The notes under the pieces: model-generated
The model's input: the letters and a program-made list of their open reading frames with translations, nothing else
Database searches by the model: none
Told to the model about the DNA's origin: nothing
NCBI RefSeq assembly: GCF_042655485.1
Contig: NZ_JBHSMC010000029.1
Location: forward strand, 124,001-188,000
DNA length: 64,000 nt
Source: Lederbergia graminis
Lineage (GTDB): Bacteria; Bacillota; Bacilli; Bacillales; Bacillaceae_C
Reading direction: 5' to 3'
In this document: positions 45,250 to 55,073 of the stretch, piece by piece
Layout of the letters: the number at the start of each line of letters is the position of its first letter
How positions within the stretch are numbered: the first letter of the stretch is position 1
Made by a program: the position numbers and the translations under genes

Positions 45250-47010
45250 TTATTGTAAATTAATTTTCTTGATTTTCTCTAAATCAATTTTTGGCTTTCT
45301 ATCTTCTGTAAGTAGTCCATTTACTTCTTGCTGTACATCGGTTATTTGCGTATAGCAGAAACCTGATATATATTTCATATCCTTAATTGCTTGTGTAATT
45401 GATTCATAGCGGTGAAGGAATTCTTCTTCATTTTTCACCTGATTGCCGTAACCCCATCCTTCTTCACTATTGAATGCGATACCTCCATATTCACTAACAA
45501 TAACAGGCTGACCTTTATATTCGTAACCTTGAGCCATCGCATGTTTTCCCTTATTAAATGCAATGGAGTTATTAAGAACTGTTTCCTTATCTTGATAACG
45601 TTCTGTAAATTCATCTCCATACTCCACATAATCATGAAGAGTAATGATATCAGAGATAGTATGTTCCCAACCATCATTTACAATAACAGGACGCATGCTA
45701 TCAAACGCCTTTGTTAAATAGTAAATAGCTTCTGTGAACTTTTGTTGTTTTACGTCTGTATAAATATTTTTAACACCCCAAGATTCATTGAATGGAGTCC
45801 ACGTAATGATAGATGGGTGATTATATTGTTGTTTTACTACTTCCATCCATTCTTCGGTGAAGTTTTGAACTGCTTCATCTGAGAATTCATACGTTGCTGC
45901 CATTTCTGACCAAACTAATAGTCCCTTCTTATCAGCCCAATATAGGAAACGTTGGTCTTCTACCTTCATATGCTTCCGAACACCGTTAAAGCCCATTTCT
46001 AGTGTTCTATCAATATCTTCTAAAATTGCATCCTCTGAAGGAGGAGTTAAATGACTTTCCTTCCAATATCCTTGATCCAATAAAAGTCTTTGATAGATTG
46101 GAGTATTATTTAATAACACATTTCCATTTTCAATAGACACTTTTCTCATTCCAAAATAAGACTGAACTTCATCTACTGCCTTTCCATCTTTATATAACGT
46201 GAATTTCACATCATATAAATTAGGGTGATGCGGTGACCATTGCATTATTTTCCAATGGAAGTATTCGCTAGCAATATCTGTTTTCACTGTATGGAGAGTG
46301 CGATTTATTCCCACCTCAAATTCTTTTACGATACGATTTTCAAAGGAAATTTCTGTTTTTAGCACAAGATTTGGTTGTAATACATCTTCAGAAAACTCTA
46401 AATTGAATTCTACGGATTCAGTATCAATATCTGGCGTAATTTTTACAGACTCTAAATTTGCTTCATTAAGAAATTCTAACCAAACAGTTTGCCAAATACC
46501 TGTTGTCTGCACATACCAGCAACCGAAATTTTCAGGAAGCCATCTTTGTTTTCCGCGTGGTTGTGCACAACTGAAACTGTCTTCATTCTTAACTACTATG
46601 TTTAATTTTCTGTCTGCTGAAAGATATTTTGTAATATCAAAAGAAAATGCAATTTGGCCACCTTTGTGTTTACCAACATATTGGCCATTAACCCATAATT
46701 TTGTAATGTAGTCCGCTGCTTGAAAATGAAGAATAATACGCTTATTTTCAAATTCAGTAGGTACTGTTACTTCCTTTTGGTACCAAATATTAGCACAAAA
46801 TTCTTCTTCTCCAATTCCACTAGCTTCTGTTTCATACGTAAAAGGAACGATAATTTTTTGATTTAGTTTATCCTTATTGAACCATTTTTCTTTTTCTCCA
46901 ATGTTATCTTTATCAAAGGCAAATTCCCATTCACCATTTAGATTCACCCAGTCTTGACGTTCAAATTGTGGTCTTGGATATTCTTTTCTTGGAATTGTGT
47001 TGTTTGTCAT
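45250..47010 (-). CDS. Glycoside hydrolase family 2 protein
   Basis: The 586-residue protein has the GH2 sugar-binding N-terminal sandwich (about 15-180), an immunoglobulin-like middle domain (190-295), and a TIM barrel with the acid/base Glu409 in TPFNESWG and the nucleophile Glu507 in IVSEYGG. It lacks a signal peptide, so it is cytoplasmic. It is too short for a LacZ-type enzyme, and a beta-galactosidase, beta-glucuronidase or beta-mannosidase activity cannot be distinguished. It lies in the glycan-use region, 149 bp after the GH43 lipoprotein. Confidence 0.93.
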   Translation of the reverse strand: MTNNTIPRKEYPRPQFERQDWVNLNGEWEFAFDKDNIGEKEKWFNKDKLNQKIIVPFTYETEASGIGEEEFCANIWYQKEVTVPTEFENKRIILHFQAADYITKLWVNGQYVGKHKGGQIAFSFDITKYLSADRKLNIVVKNEDSFSCAQPRGKQRWLPENFGCWYVQTTGIWQTVWLEFLNEANLESVKITPDIDTESVEFNLEFSEDVLQPNLVLKTEISFENRIVKEFEVGINRTLHTVKTDIASEYFHWKIMQWSPHHPNLYDVKFTLYKDGKAVDEVQSYFGMRKVSIENGNVLLNNTPIYQRLLLDQGYWKESHLTPPSEDAILEDIDRTLEMGFNGVRKHMKVEDQRFLYWADKKGLLVWSEMAATYEFSDEAVQNFTEEWMEVVKQQYNHPSIITWTPFNESWGVKNIYTDVKQQKFTEAIYYLTKAFDSMRPVIVNDGWEHTISDIITLHDYVEYGDEFTERYQDKETVLNNSIAFNKGKHAMAQGYEYKGQPVIVSEYGGIAFNSEEGWGYGNQVKNEEEFLHRYESITQAIKDMKYISGFCYTQITDVQQEVNGLLTEDRKPKIDLEKIKKINLQ

Positions 47011-47159
47011 TTTGTAATTCTCCCTTATACTATTTTTTATATAAATGTTGATTGTTGGTTCTACTGTAGGTACCCCCTGCTAGCGAAATCCATAAAAGTT
47101 GCTTACCCTCAGTTCCAATCAACATATTGCCAACATTAAGAATAAGTATTGATTTACAA

Positions 47160-49598
47160 CTATTTTAATGTCCGAATAAGAAGGTTTTTGAAGTTCACTT
47201 CTGAATATTCGGATCGTACACCTACTTTTCCAACCATGAATGCATTTGGGTCTTCATATGAAATAATTGGATTCTTTTCACCGTTTAAGAAGACATCGAT
47301 CTTATTTTTGACTACTTTAACTCGTAAACGCTGTTCTTTTCCAAATTCTATATCAGCCGATTCCGATGTTAAAATGGTTGTATCATAATTTAATTTCTTT
47401 AATGTTATATTTCTTCCATTAACAGAAACATAGTAACCCATTAACGAATCCTGTACTTGATGTGGATGAGTTGATTCATTTGTAACTCTAAAAAGTAATC
47501 CCGCTTCCGACATAAGATTATTTGTAATTTCAAAAGTTAGCTCTACATCCATATCTGACCAACTAGTGTCGCCGGTGTACAATTTCATATCTTCCCCACT
47601 ATTAGATATCAAAATCCCGTCAGAACCAGTCCAATTACCGTGAATATCCTCTACTTTAATATTTTTCAATCCATTTTTAATTTCTTCTTCTTCCTCTGTT
47701 ACTTTATAAAATTCCAATTGTTCAAACTCTATTTCTCCACCATCAAGTAAGAATTTAAATACATGAAATCCTTCTTTTAAATCGATTGTGCCCAAACTTA
47801 CCTTCATTAAAGTAGATTCCTCAACTAGATCAGCTTTTGAAACTTTTGCTTTTACTGGTTTTTCATCGTCTATGGACATTTCAATTTTTGCATTCTTTTT
47901 AAAAGATTTCGGATTAATTATTGCTGAGACACCGTATAATCCTGATTCTTTTACATTCACTTTATATTTAAGCCAATCACCTTTATTATGAAGCGATACA
48001 GAATATGCCCCGCTATCGAGTAATTGAATCGGAACTTTACTACGATAGACGTTTTTTTCCGTCTGTTCTTTTACATAAAACCCGCGCTTTTCTTCCTCTA
48101 AGTAGTGTACTGCCTCAATAGTACCTGGAATCGGCTTATATACTTCAAAGTCGCTTGAACTATCGACATGATTAGAAAATGCTGTATAGCCAATGTTCAC
48201 TTCAACATTCTCTATTACATAACCAATTTCTCCATTTCCAAAGCCACTTTCTGATACAACAACCTTTTTCATTCCATCCAAAAATATTACCGTCTCAGTT
48301 TCTTTATTTTCCACTCTTACTGTATGAAGTTTTGTAAAATCAAACTCCTCAGGAAAAGAATTTGAATCCATTAACTGTTCTATTCCTTCACTAACTTGAA
48401 AAACTTCTATTTCCTTCTCTTTCTGATTTATGGAGGCGTATCCATAATTAGATTCATCTTCATATGAAAATAGTATTTTGAATCTTGCATTTTCTATTGG
48501 ATTTATTAAAGAAAAGTTAAACTCCGCTGTAAAATAAGTTTCTGTACTAGAACCACTCAGGAACAATGCTTCTTCTGAATTAGATAGTTTATTAAAAGTC
48601 GGTTGATGTTCATTTGTCCACCTTTGTTCATAATCCGGTCTTTCTGGATTTGGAACTGCATAATTAGTAGGACCTAATACATCCATCTTCTTTCCATTAA
48701 ATACGAATCTATCAATGTTCATTTGTCGAACTGGAGGACCTTCCGCCGAACTACCAACAAGATTATGATAGACAACATAATATGAATCTAAATTTGGCCC
48801 CATAACAATTGAATTGTGACCTAGACCTACGAAATCATCTGTTGTATTAATAATAATCGGATTATGATCAGGAATTTCATACCCTGACAAAGGATTTTTC
48901 TCAGAAACAGCATAATTAATCCGATAACCTTTACTGAAAACATGATTCCCTGTATATGTCATATAATATCTATCATTCTTTTTAATTATCATTGATCCTT
49001 CAGTCCAATGACCTAAAAAGAGGTTCGTATTTATAGGGAATTCAAATGTAAATGGATCCTTCATTTGATGACCAACAATCCCTTTGTCTCCCGCTCGCGT
49101 AAAATACCAAGAACCATCATCATCAATAAAAACAGACCCATCAATCGTCATCCCTAGGTTTTCTGTCTTAATTTCAAAAGGACCAGTAGGGCTATCACTA
49201 CTTAACACATAATGCCCATTTCCTGCAGGAGACGTGTACATATAAAACATTCCATTCCAATATACAACCTCTGGAGCATATGCTGATGTTGTACGTTCAT
49301 CCTCTGTTACCATACCTTCATACTTCCAATTAACTAAATCCTCAGAACTCCAGCCTTTAATTCCAGGCCGATTATCTTTCGTGCTGACGTATAAATAATA
49401 CATTCCATTATGTCGCAATACATATGGATCACCAAGCCCATAGTCTGACCATTCATCTGGAAGTTGAAAAGGATTAGAATAAGTTGCATTAGTATCTATT
49501 TTAATGTCCACCTTTGCCTCCTCCACCTGTTGGCAGCTACTCAAAATAAGCAACATAGATAAAAATATTATTATTTGTGACCATTTATTTAAGCTCAT
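47160..49598 (-). CDS. Surface GH43 lipoprotein with carbohydrate-binding domains
   Basis: This 812-residue lipoprotein has a signal peptide ending at a lipobox with Cys22 (LILSSC). Then comes a GH43 propeller (about 40-320; base Asp57 in GLGDPYVL, Asp in TIDGSVFID, acid Glu in GHWTEGSMII), a concanavalin-like segment (about 325-460), a CBM6-type domain (about 490-640) and a LamG/DUF1080-like C-terminal domain (about 650-812). It probably clips arabinose- or xylose-type side chains outside the cell while tethered to the membrane. ATG at 49598 follows AGGGG. The cre and operator pair upstream places it in the regulon. Confidence 0.88.
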   Translation of the reverse strand: MSLNKWSQIIIFLSMLLILSSCQQVEEAKVDIKIDTNATYSNPFQLPDEWSDYGLGDPYVLRHNGMYYLYVSTKDNRPGIKGWSSEDLVNWKYEGMVTEDERTTSAYAPEVVYWNGMFYMYTSPAGNGHYVLSSDSPTGPFEIKTENLGMTIDGSVFIDDDGSWYFTRAGDKGIVGHQMKDPFTFEFPINTNLFLGHWTEGSMIIKKNDRYYMTYTGNHVFSKGYRINYAVSEKNPLSGYEIPDHNPIIINTTDDFVGLGHNSIVMGPNLDSYYVVYHNLVGSSAEGPPVRQMNIDRFVFNGKKMDVLGPTNYAVPNPERPDYEQRWTNEHQPTFNKLSNSEEALFLSGSSTETYFTAEFNFSLINPIENARFKILFSYEDESNYGYASINQKEKEIEVFQVSEGIEQLMDSNSFPEEFDFTKLHTVRVENKETETVIFLDGMKKVVVSESGFGNGEIGYVIENVEVNIGYTAFSNHVDSSSDFEVYKPIPGTIEAVHYLEEEKRGFYVKEQTEKNVYRSKVPIQLLDSGAYSVSLHNKGDWLKYKVNVKESGLYGVSAIINPKSFKKNAKIEMSIDDEKPVKAKVSKADLVEESTLMKVSLGTIDLKEGFHVFKFLLDGGEIEFEQLEFYKVTEEEEEIKNGLKNIKVEDIHGNWTGSDGILISNSGEDMKLYTGDTSWSDMDVELTFEITNNLMSEAGLLFRVTNESTHPHQVQDSLMGYYVSVNGRNITLKKLNYDTTILTSESADIEFGKEQRLRVKVVKNKIDVFLNGEKNPIISYEDPNAFMVGKVGVRSEYSEVNFKNLLIRTLK

Positions 49599-49633
49599 TT
49601 TGAACAACCCCTATATGTTTTAATAGATCACGA

Positions 49634-49696
49634 AGTAAGTGCTTTCATATAAATCTTAGTAAAATGCCAATAAGTTTTATATACTATAATTAGTAT
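49634..49696 (-). promoter_or_regulatory. cre-like site plus ATACTA-N4-TAGTAT operator, GH43 lipoprotein
   Basis: AGTAAGTGCTTTCA at 49634-49647 fits a cre with a few mismatches; ATACTATAATTAGTAT is at 49681-49696. The TATACT on the minus strand could be the -10 element. Confidence 0.7.
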
Positions 49697-49735
49697 AAAA
49701 TATACTTTTCTTTACTATCTATTTAATAAAAAATA

Positions 49736-49753
49736 GCTCCCCCTTCGGAGAGC
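49736..49753 (-). terminator. Terminator of the sugar ABC operon
   Basis: A 7-bp stem GCTCTCC/GGGGAGC (minus strand, one G-U pair) with a T-rich tract follows the second permease gene. Confidence 0.65.
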
Positions 49754-49844
49754 GATGTATCTATTATTTAAAATATTAATTTAGTATCCATATTTCTTCA
49801 TGAAACCATTAAGTTTCAGAATATGAATGATGAAATATATGTTA

Positions 49845-50681
49845 CTACCCTTTAATACCTGTGATCGCTAGAGATTGAACAAAATATTTTTGACAGAACA
49901 AGAAGATAATAATACAAGGAACCATAGATATTATCGATGCAGCAAGTATTAATGGGTAATTAGATGAACCCATATATAACGCCTGCATTTGTGCAATAAC
50001 AACCTGAATTGTTTGCTTTTCAGGTGAATGCAGATAAATCAAGGGTCCTAAGAAGTCATTCCATATCCCCATAAAACTGAGTGCTGCTTGTGCAGCAATA
50101 GCTGGCTTTGCAGTTGGAATAACGATTTTAAAAAAGGTGTGGAAAAATCCACTTCCGTCAATTTTCGCTGCTTCAATTAATTCATCTGGCAGAGCACTTT
50201 GCAAAAATTGTCTGAGGAAAAATATGATGACAATATTCCCAAACAAACCAGGTACTATTAATGGTAGTAATGTATCCACCCAATCCAATTTAGAAAACAT
50301 AATGAATTGTGGAATCATTACAACAGCGTACGGAATCATCATGGTACCTAAGAGCGCTAAAAATATCGGTTCCTTAAATGGGAAATTAATTTTAGCAAAA
50401 GCATATGCAGCCATTGTAGAGGTGAAGATACCGATAACCAATACTAGAACTACAATTATTGCCGAGTTGAGCATTCCACTTAATAATGGTACTTCATCCC
50501 AAACGTCCACATAATTTTTAAATGTAAATGGGTCAGGAATCCATTTGGGTGGTATTTGAAATACATTTCTTTGATCTTTTAACGATGTCGAAATAGACCA
50601 GATAAATGGCCCCAACATGATTGCAGTTCCTAGCAACAATAAAAGAAATGCCCATGCATTTAATATTTTTTCTCTACGCAT
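49845..50681 (-). CDS. Sugar ABC transporter permease, MalG type
   Basis: The 278-residue protein has six helices and the EAA loop AAKIDGSGFFHTFFKIVIPTAKPA that contacts the ATPase. It is the last gene of the binding protein-permease-permease operon. The N-terminal signature PFIWSISTSLKD is usual for the MalG subgroup of carbohydrate transporters. The import substrate is presumably an oligosaccharide from the GH enzymes. Confidence 0.94.
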   Translation of the reverse strand: MRREKILNAWAFLLLLLGTAIMLGPFIWSISTSLKDQRNVFQIPPKWIPDPFTFKNYVDVWDEVPLLSGMLNSAIIVVLVLVIGIFTSTMAAYAFAKINFPFKEPIFLALLGTMMIPYAVVMIPQFIMFSKLDWVDTLLPLIVPGLFGNIVIIFFLRQFLQSALPDELIEAAKIDGSGFFHTFFKIVIPTAKPAIAAQAALSFMGIWNDFLGPLIYLHSPEKQTIQVVIAQMQALYMGSSNYPLILAASIISMVPCIIIFLFCQKYFVQSLAITGIKG

Positions 50682-50693
50682 AGTAATCCCCCC

Positions 50694-51632
50694 TTATCCT
50701 TCATAAACCCAGCGTTTTGATAGTTTAAATTGGATTAAAGTAACCACAAATACGATAACACCAAGAATCCATGCAGTCGCACTAGCATAACCCATATTGT
50801 AATAATCAAACCCATTCTGGAAGATATTGAATACTATCGTTGCAGCACTATATTCTGGACCACCATCACCAGCTAAAATGTAGATTTGGCTAAATGACTG
50901 AAAAGCTCCGATTACCCCCATAACAATGACAAAAAAGTGTATTGGTGTTAATAAAGGTAATGTAATGCGGAAAAATTTTTGGAATATATTTGCACCGTCA
51001 ACATCGGCAGCCTCGTAATAAGATGTTGGGATTGATTGAAGACCAGCTAAGTAGAGAATCATCGTGCTTCCTACTCCACTCCAAACTCCAATAATAATTA
51101 AAGACGGTTTAACCCAAGAGGCATCACCTAACCAATTCGGACCTTCAATACCAAACCAATCCCATAACAGGTTATTTAAAAGTCCAAAATCATAGTTAAA
51201 GATCCATTGCCAAACCAATGAAACTGCAATTATTGGAGAAATAACCGGTATATAGTATATCGCCCTAAACGCTGAAGACCCCATAATTTTCCTATTCATC
51301 ATCACAGCTAAAATTAAGGAAATAATCATTCCAATTGGAACTCCAAGCATTAAATATAAAGTATTAAATATAGACTTATATACTTTTTCATCCTGTAATA
51401 ATTCTTTATAATTTTCTACCCCAATATATTTAGGAGGAGATAATAAATCCCACTCTGTAAAACTTAGTCCGATTGACCAAACAGTGGGAATAAAACCAAA
51501 CAAAATAAATCCAATAATGGGGGAAGCAACAAAAAGATATGCTAGCAATATTTCCTTTTTTCTAAAGGTTGGTATGGAGGAAAAACTTGTCTTCTTCAAG
51601 ATTTTTTCTGCCCTTTCAACTTCTAAACTCAA
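50694..51632 (-). CDS. Sugar ABC transporter permease, MalF type
   Basis: The 312-residue protein has six or seven helices and the EAA loop EAADVDGANIFQKFFRITLPLLTP. A start at TTG (51632) with GGAGG and good spacing is preferred; an upstream GTG lies on the ribosome site. It partners with MalG-type permease 13 bp downstream. No ATPase gene is in this cluster, so a shared MsmX-type ATPase is expected. Confidence 0.93.
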   Translation of the reverse strand: MSLEVERAEKILKKTSFSSIPTFRKKEILLAYLFVASPIIGFILFGFIPTVWSIGLSFTEWDLLSPPKYIGVENYKELLQDEKVYKSIFNTLYLMLGVPIGMIISLILAVMMNRKIMGSSAFRAIYYIPVISPIIAVSLVWQWIFNYDFGLLNNLLWDWFGIEGPNWLGDASWVKPSLIIIGVWSGVGSTMILYLAGLQSIPTSYYEAADVDGANIFQKFFRITLPLLTPIHFFVIVMGVIGAFQSFSQIYILAGDGGPEYSAATIVFNIFQNGFDYYNMGYASATAWILGVIVFVVTLIQFKLSKRWVYEG

Positions 51633-51724
51633 ATCCACCCCTCCTAATTATTGCTTTAGGTTTTTATTGGCATAATCTAGTAGAATATTATCTACTAGAT
51701 TATGCTTCTATTATTTTACTATCA

Positions 51725-53044
51725 TCAATCCAAATTCCCTTTTTTATATAATTCTTCTAGCTTAGGTTTCATTTCCTTAACCCAGTCTTTAACAGTTACT
51801 TCTCCATTCCACACTTTAGAAGCCTCTTCATTAAATGTGTCTAACCATTTTGTATCTGGAGATCTCCAACCAAGGTTTGGATGCCCATAATCTTGAATGA
51901 TATCTATAAATTCTTGTCTGTTTTCTGGAGATTTATCCATTTTTAAAAACTCATTCTCTGTTAAATCCTTTAAATTAGGAACTTGTTGTCCTAGTTCCAT
52001 AAATTGTCTTTGTCCATTTTCATCTAATGATAAATAAGATGCTAGCGCAAAAGCCTCATCCGGATGTTTTGTTTTTTTTGAGACAACAAATCCCATTGAT
52101 CCTAACCACGTTGCTGTATTTCCAGTATTTGGACTAGCAGGCCAAGTAGCCAGGTCCCACTCAAAAGGCAATTCCCAGAAAGCAGGTTGGTCCCAAGGCC
52201 CCATTGGAAACATTGCCACTCCACCGGAGACAAACCTAGTATAAGAATTTTGCGCTTGTTCTGCCTCTTGGGAAGGGGATACACCATGCTTATGATTTAA
52301 ATCAACAACAAACTGCATTGCCTCTATAAATTCCGGACTATCAATTTTTATTTCACCAGTTTCATAATCTACATAATCAGCACCATTTGCCCAGACAGCA
52401 TTTTCCAAAGGAAAGCCTGCAATACCGTATTGGTCCGTTCTTCCATCGCCATTTGTATCTTTCGTCAATTTTTTTGCAGTCTCAATTAATTCATTCCAAG
52501 TCCAGTTTGTAAGATCTGCAGGTGGGTAATCTACGTCTGCTTCATCAAATAAATTCTTATTATAAGCTAAAGCCCACGGTCCTACGTCTTTAGGTAATCC
52601 ATACAAATCTCCTTCACCTACAGTGTTTCCATTAAATCGATAACGATTTAGTGCCTGCTCCCAAACATTATCAGGATCAAAAATGTCTGTTGAATCCAAA
52701 TATGGCTGTAAATTCAACAATTGGTCAGCAGCAACAAATCTCGCAAACTCTGGTCCAGCTGCATAGTATACGTCTGGGTGTTTACCGGAAGCTATTAATG
52801 TTGAAAGTCTTTGTGCATATTCACCTGGTGGAACACTAGTATAATTCACCTTTACATTGTCATATGTTTCTTCAAATGACTTGATAACAGATTCAAAGAT
52901 TTTCTTTTCATCCGGATTCCCATGCCCCATAAAAGATAAAACTATTTTCCCGTCATCGTCTCCTGAAGAATCTTTGCTACAGCCTGTAATAAATGCAAAA
53001 ACAACTAAAAATAATGCTAACATCCATTTTGACATTTTTTTCAT
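51725..53044 (-). CDS. Extracellular sugar-binding lipoprotein of the ABC operon
   Basis: The 439-residue protein has a signal peptide with lipobox ITGC (Cys22), then a family 1 solute-binding fold (VNYTSVPPGEYAQRL...; WNELIETAKKLTKDTNGDGRTDQYGIAGF). It delivers substrate to the MalF/MalG-type permeases. GGGGAGGAAG precedes the ATG. The upstream gap (53045-53517) has the cre-operator module and no other gene. Confidence 0.93.
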   Translation of the reverse strand: MKKMSKWMLALFLVVFAFITGCSKDSSGDDDGKIVLSFMGHGNPDEKKIFESVIKSFEETYDNVKVNYTSVPPGEYAQRLSTLIASGKHPDVYYAAGPEFARFVAADQLLNLQPYLDSTDIFDPDNVWEQALNRYRFNGNTVGEGDLYGLPKDVGPWALAYNKNLFDEADVDYPPADLTNWTWNELIETAKKLTKDTNGDGRTDQYGIAGFPLENAVWANGADYVDYETGEIKIDSPEFIEAMQFVVDLNHKHGVSPSQEAEQAQNSYTRFVSGGVAMFPMGPWDQPAFWELPFEWDLATWPASPNTGNTATWLGSMGFVVSKKTKHPDEAFALASYLSLDENGQRQFMELGQQVPNLKDLTENEFLKMDKSPENRQEFIDIIQDYGHPNLGWRSPDTKWLDTFNEEASKVWNGEVTVKDWVKEMKPKLEELYKKGNLD

Positions 53045-53067
53045 TTCAACTTCCTCCCCTTCTTCTT

Positions 53068-53131
53068 TGTAAGTGCTTTCAATTTAGATTTTACAAAAAA
53101 GGGTCATGCTGTTGTATACTATAATTAGTAT
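53068..53131 (-). promoter_or_regulatory. cre-like site plus operator, sugar ABC operon
   Basis: TGTAAGTGCTTTCA at 53068-53081 (cre-like, one or two mismatches) and ATACTATAATTAGTAT at 53116-53131. The operator is followed by the same TAAAATATACTTTT as at 49681. Confidence 0.75.
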
Positions 53132-53467
53132 AAAATATACTTTTATTACTTTGGTTAGAATTAATACTCAAAAGTTATACTATTTATTATTCTTTGTAAA
53201 GAAATACAAAGATTTCAATAATAACATATTTCTAAGTGGTTACAATTGCAATATTATCAAGTGTTTATGTCAAGCCATGTTATCTAATCATAGTAGAATC
53301 CGATCGTTTACACGAAACATTTTAGTTTAAATTTACTCTTTTTTTATATCGTTATTCATTTAATAGAGACTGATTTCTTCCTTTTTCTACTATTAAATCA
53401 TATTATCTTAATCTAAGTTATTATTAATTATATTAAGTTCATACTAATTTAAAAATTTAAAATAAAA
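53132..53467. other. AT-rich intergenic stretch
   Basis: This part of the gap before the ABC operon is very AT-rich. I see no convincing gene or further site in it; one 74-codon plus-strand frame lacks coding character. Confidence 0.5.
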
Positions 53468-53511
53468 AAGGTTTGCTCTCTGGTATACACAATACCAAAG
53501 GAGCAAACCTT
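53468..53511. terminator. Terminator of orphan binding protein gene (left)
   Basis: AAGGTTTGCTC/GAGCAAACCTT stem with an inner GGTAT/ATACC pair, next to a T-rich tract, at the end of the gene. Confidence 0.85.
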
Positions 53512-53517
53512 GTAATT

Positions 53518-54876
53518 TTATTCTAATGCTGCATTCATTTCTTCTTTCAATTTTTCAATTTCAGACGCAAGCTCTTTCATCGCATTTTCTTCAATCTGAT
53601 TTAGGATTGTTTTCGAATCGATATTCTTATCAACCGCTTCATTTAGCCCAGTAATATAATGTTCCCAACCAATTCCATCAAGCGGAGTTAAACGTCTTAC
53701 AGGAATTTGTTTCTCAATTTCACTATAAAGCTTATAATCTTGTTGACCACCTAAATATTCACTCTCGTACTCTTGGTACCATGGCAATGATGTAATATGT
53801 GAATGAGAAGGTTGAACAGAGTGCTTAATAAATACTTTCCAAGCTTCTTCTGATAGAGTCATCCATTGTAAGAATGCCCAAGCGACATCTTTGTTTTCTC
53901 CTTGTGATGGAATAACGAAAGATGATCCTCCAAGCCCTACATTTACACCTAGTGGCATTTTAGTTGCACGCCATTTACCAGCTTGTTCTGGTAATACTGC
54001 TTCTAAATCACGAGCTCCGTAACTTCCAAGCGCAAGTGAAGCGATCTTCCCTTGTTTCATTAATTGCTTTCCTTCATCCGAACCTAGACCACTTAATTGA
54101 GGTGCCCAACCAATTTGAATACCTTGTTTTACGACATCAACTAGCTCTGCCATTTTTTCTGTATTACGAGTCCAGTTGTATTCAGAATCAAAGTAACCTA
54201 AAGCGTCCCCATATTGAACTGCAGGTAAATCGCGCCAATCATACATGTAAATATCATTTGCAGCTAGTGTCTGTGCTGCATCTAATAAGTTTTGCTTATC
54301 TTGTAAAAATTCTCCTAAATCTTCAGGATCACTTGGTAATCCCATTTCTTCATATATATCTGCTCGATAATAGAATACTCCTGAAGTTACATCCCAAGGC
54401 ATCCCTAGTAACCTTTTTCCATCTACAGACATCCAACGTTCCCAGTTATAATCTGAAAGATATTGTTTGAATTTCTCTGCATTATATGGAGGTTGTAATA
54501 AATCCTCTACTAAATCACCTGTTGAATAGCGAGGAAATTGCCCTTGTTCTACTTGTGCTATGTCTGGAGCACCAGAGCCTGCAGCAAGGGTAGTCTGCAA
54601 TTGGTCATGTAATTTACCAAAGTCAAGGCCGATTACATTCACTTTAATATTCGGATATTCTTTATTAAATTCCGCTACAACTTCTTCATGTATATCTGGT
54701 GACCATGTCCAAAAACTTACTTCCCCTTCTAAATCCTTATCAATCTCAAATATAGCTTCTTTTTCTTTTTCCTTTTCATTCTCATTGCCAGTTTCTTTAT
54801 TCGTTCCCTTACTAGAACAACCAGCAATAATAAGTACAAAAACTAAAAACATTAATGTAAATAATTTTTTATTCAT
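53518..54876 (-). CDS. Orphan extracellular sugar-binding lipoprotein (left copy)
   Basis: The 452-residue lipoprotein has lipobox IAGC (Cys20), family 1 binding-protein fold and no permease partner nearby. It is closely similar throughout to the protein at 56361-57722; both end NQIEENAMKELASEIEKLKE and the same tail. They lie on either side of the regulator gene. It may supply substrate to the permeases at 49845-51632 or to transporters elsewhere. GGGGGAAAATCA precedes ATG. Confidence 0.92.
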   Translation of the reverse strand: MNKKLFTLMFLVFVLIIAGCSSKGTNKETGNENEKEKEKEAIFEIDKDLEGEVSFWTWSPDIHEEVVAEFNKEYPNIKVNVIGLDFGKLHDQLQTTLAAGSGAPDIAQVEQGQFPRYSTGDLVEDLLQPPYNAEKFKQYLSDYNWERWMSVDGKRLLGMPWDVTSGVFYYRADIYEEMGLPSDPEDLGEFLQDKQNLLDAAQTLAANDIYMYDWRDLPAVQYGDALGYFDSEYNWTRNTEKMAELVDVVKQGIQIGWAPQLSGLGSDEGKQLMKQGKIASLALGSYGARDLEAVLPEQAGKWRATKMPLGVNVGLGGSSFVIPSQGENKDVAWAFLQWMTLSEEAWKVFIKHSVQPSHSHITSLPWYQEYESEYLGGQQDYKLYSEIEKQIPVRRLTPLDGIGWEHYITGLNEAVDKNIDSKTILNQIEENAMKELASEIEKLKEEMNAALE

Positions 54877-54991
54877 TGATTTTCCCCCTATAAAAGATAA
54901 AAAATAAAAGCTTTAATCTAGCAATCTTATAAAAATTCCCCCTAAACTATGAATTTCTATGCAAGCAAAAATATTTTATGCAAAACCTAGG

Positions 54992-55056
54992 TGTAAGTGT
55001 TTTCATTTTATATTATTCACTATACTATGATGTGAAATATATACTAATTTTAGTAT
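54992..55056 (-). promoter_or_regulatory. cre-like site plus operator, left orphan binding protein
   Basis: TGTAAGTGTTTTCA at 54992-55005 (TGAAAACACTTACA on the minus strand, one mismatch to the cre consensus) and ATACTAATTTTAGTAT at 55041-55056. Confidence 0.75.
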
Positions 55057-55073
55057 AAAACGTACCATGTTTT

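Noticed and set aside
53965..54470. 168-codon plus-strand frame
   Set aside because: Antisense of the left binding-protein gene; Leu/His-rich shadow pattern.
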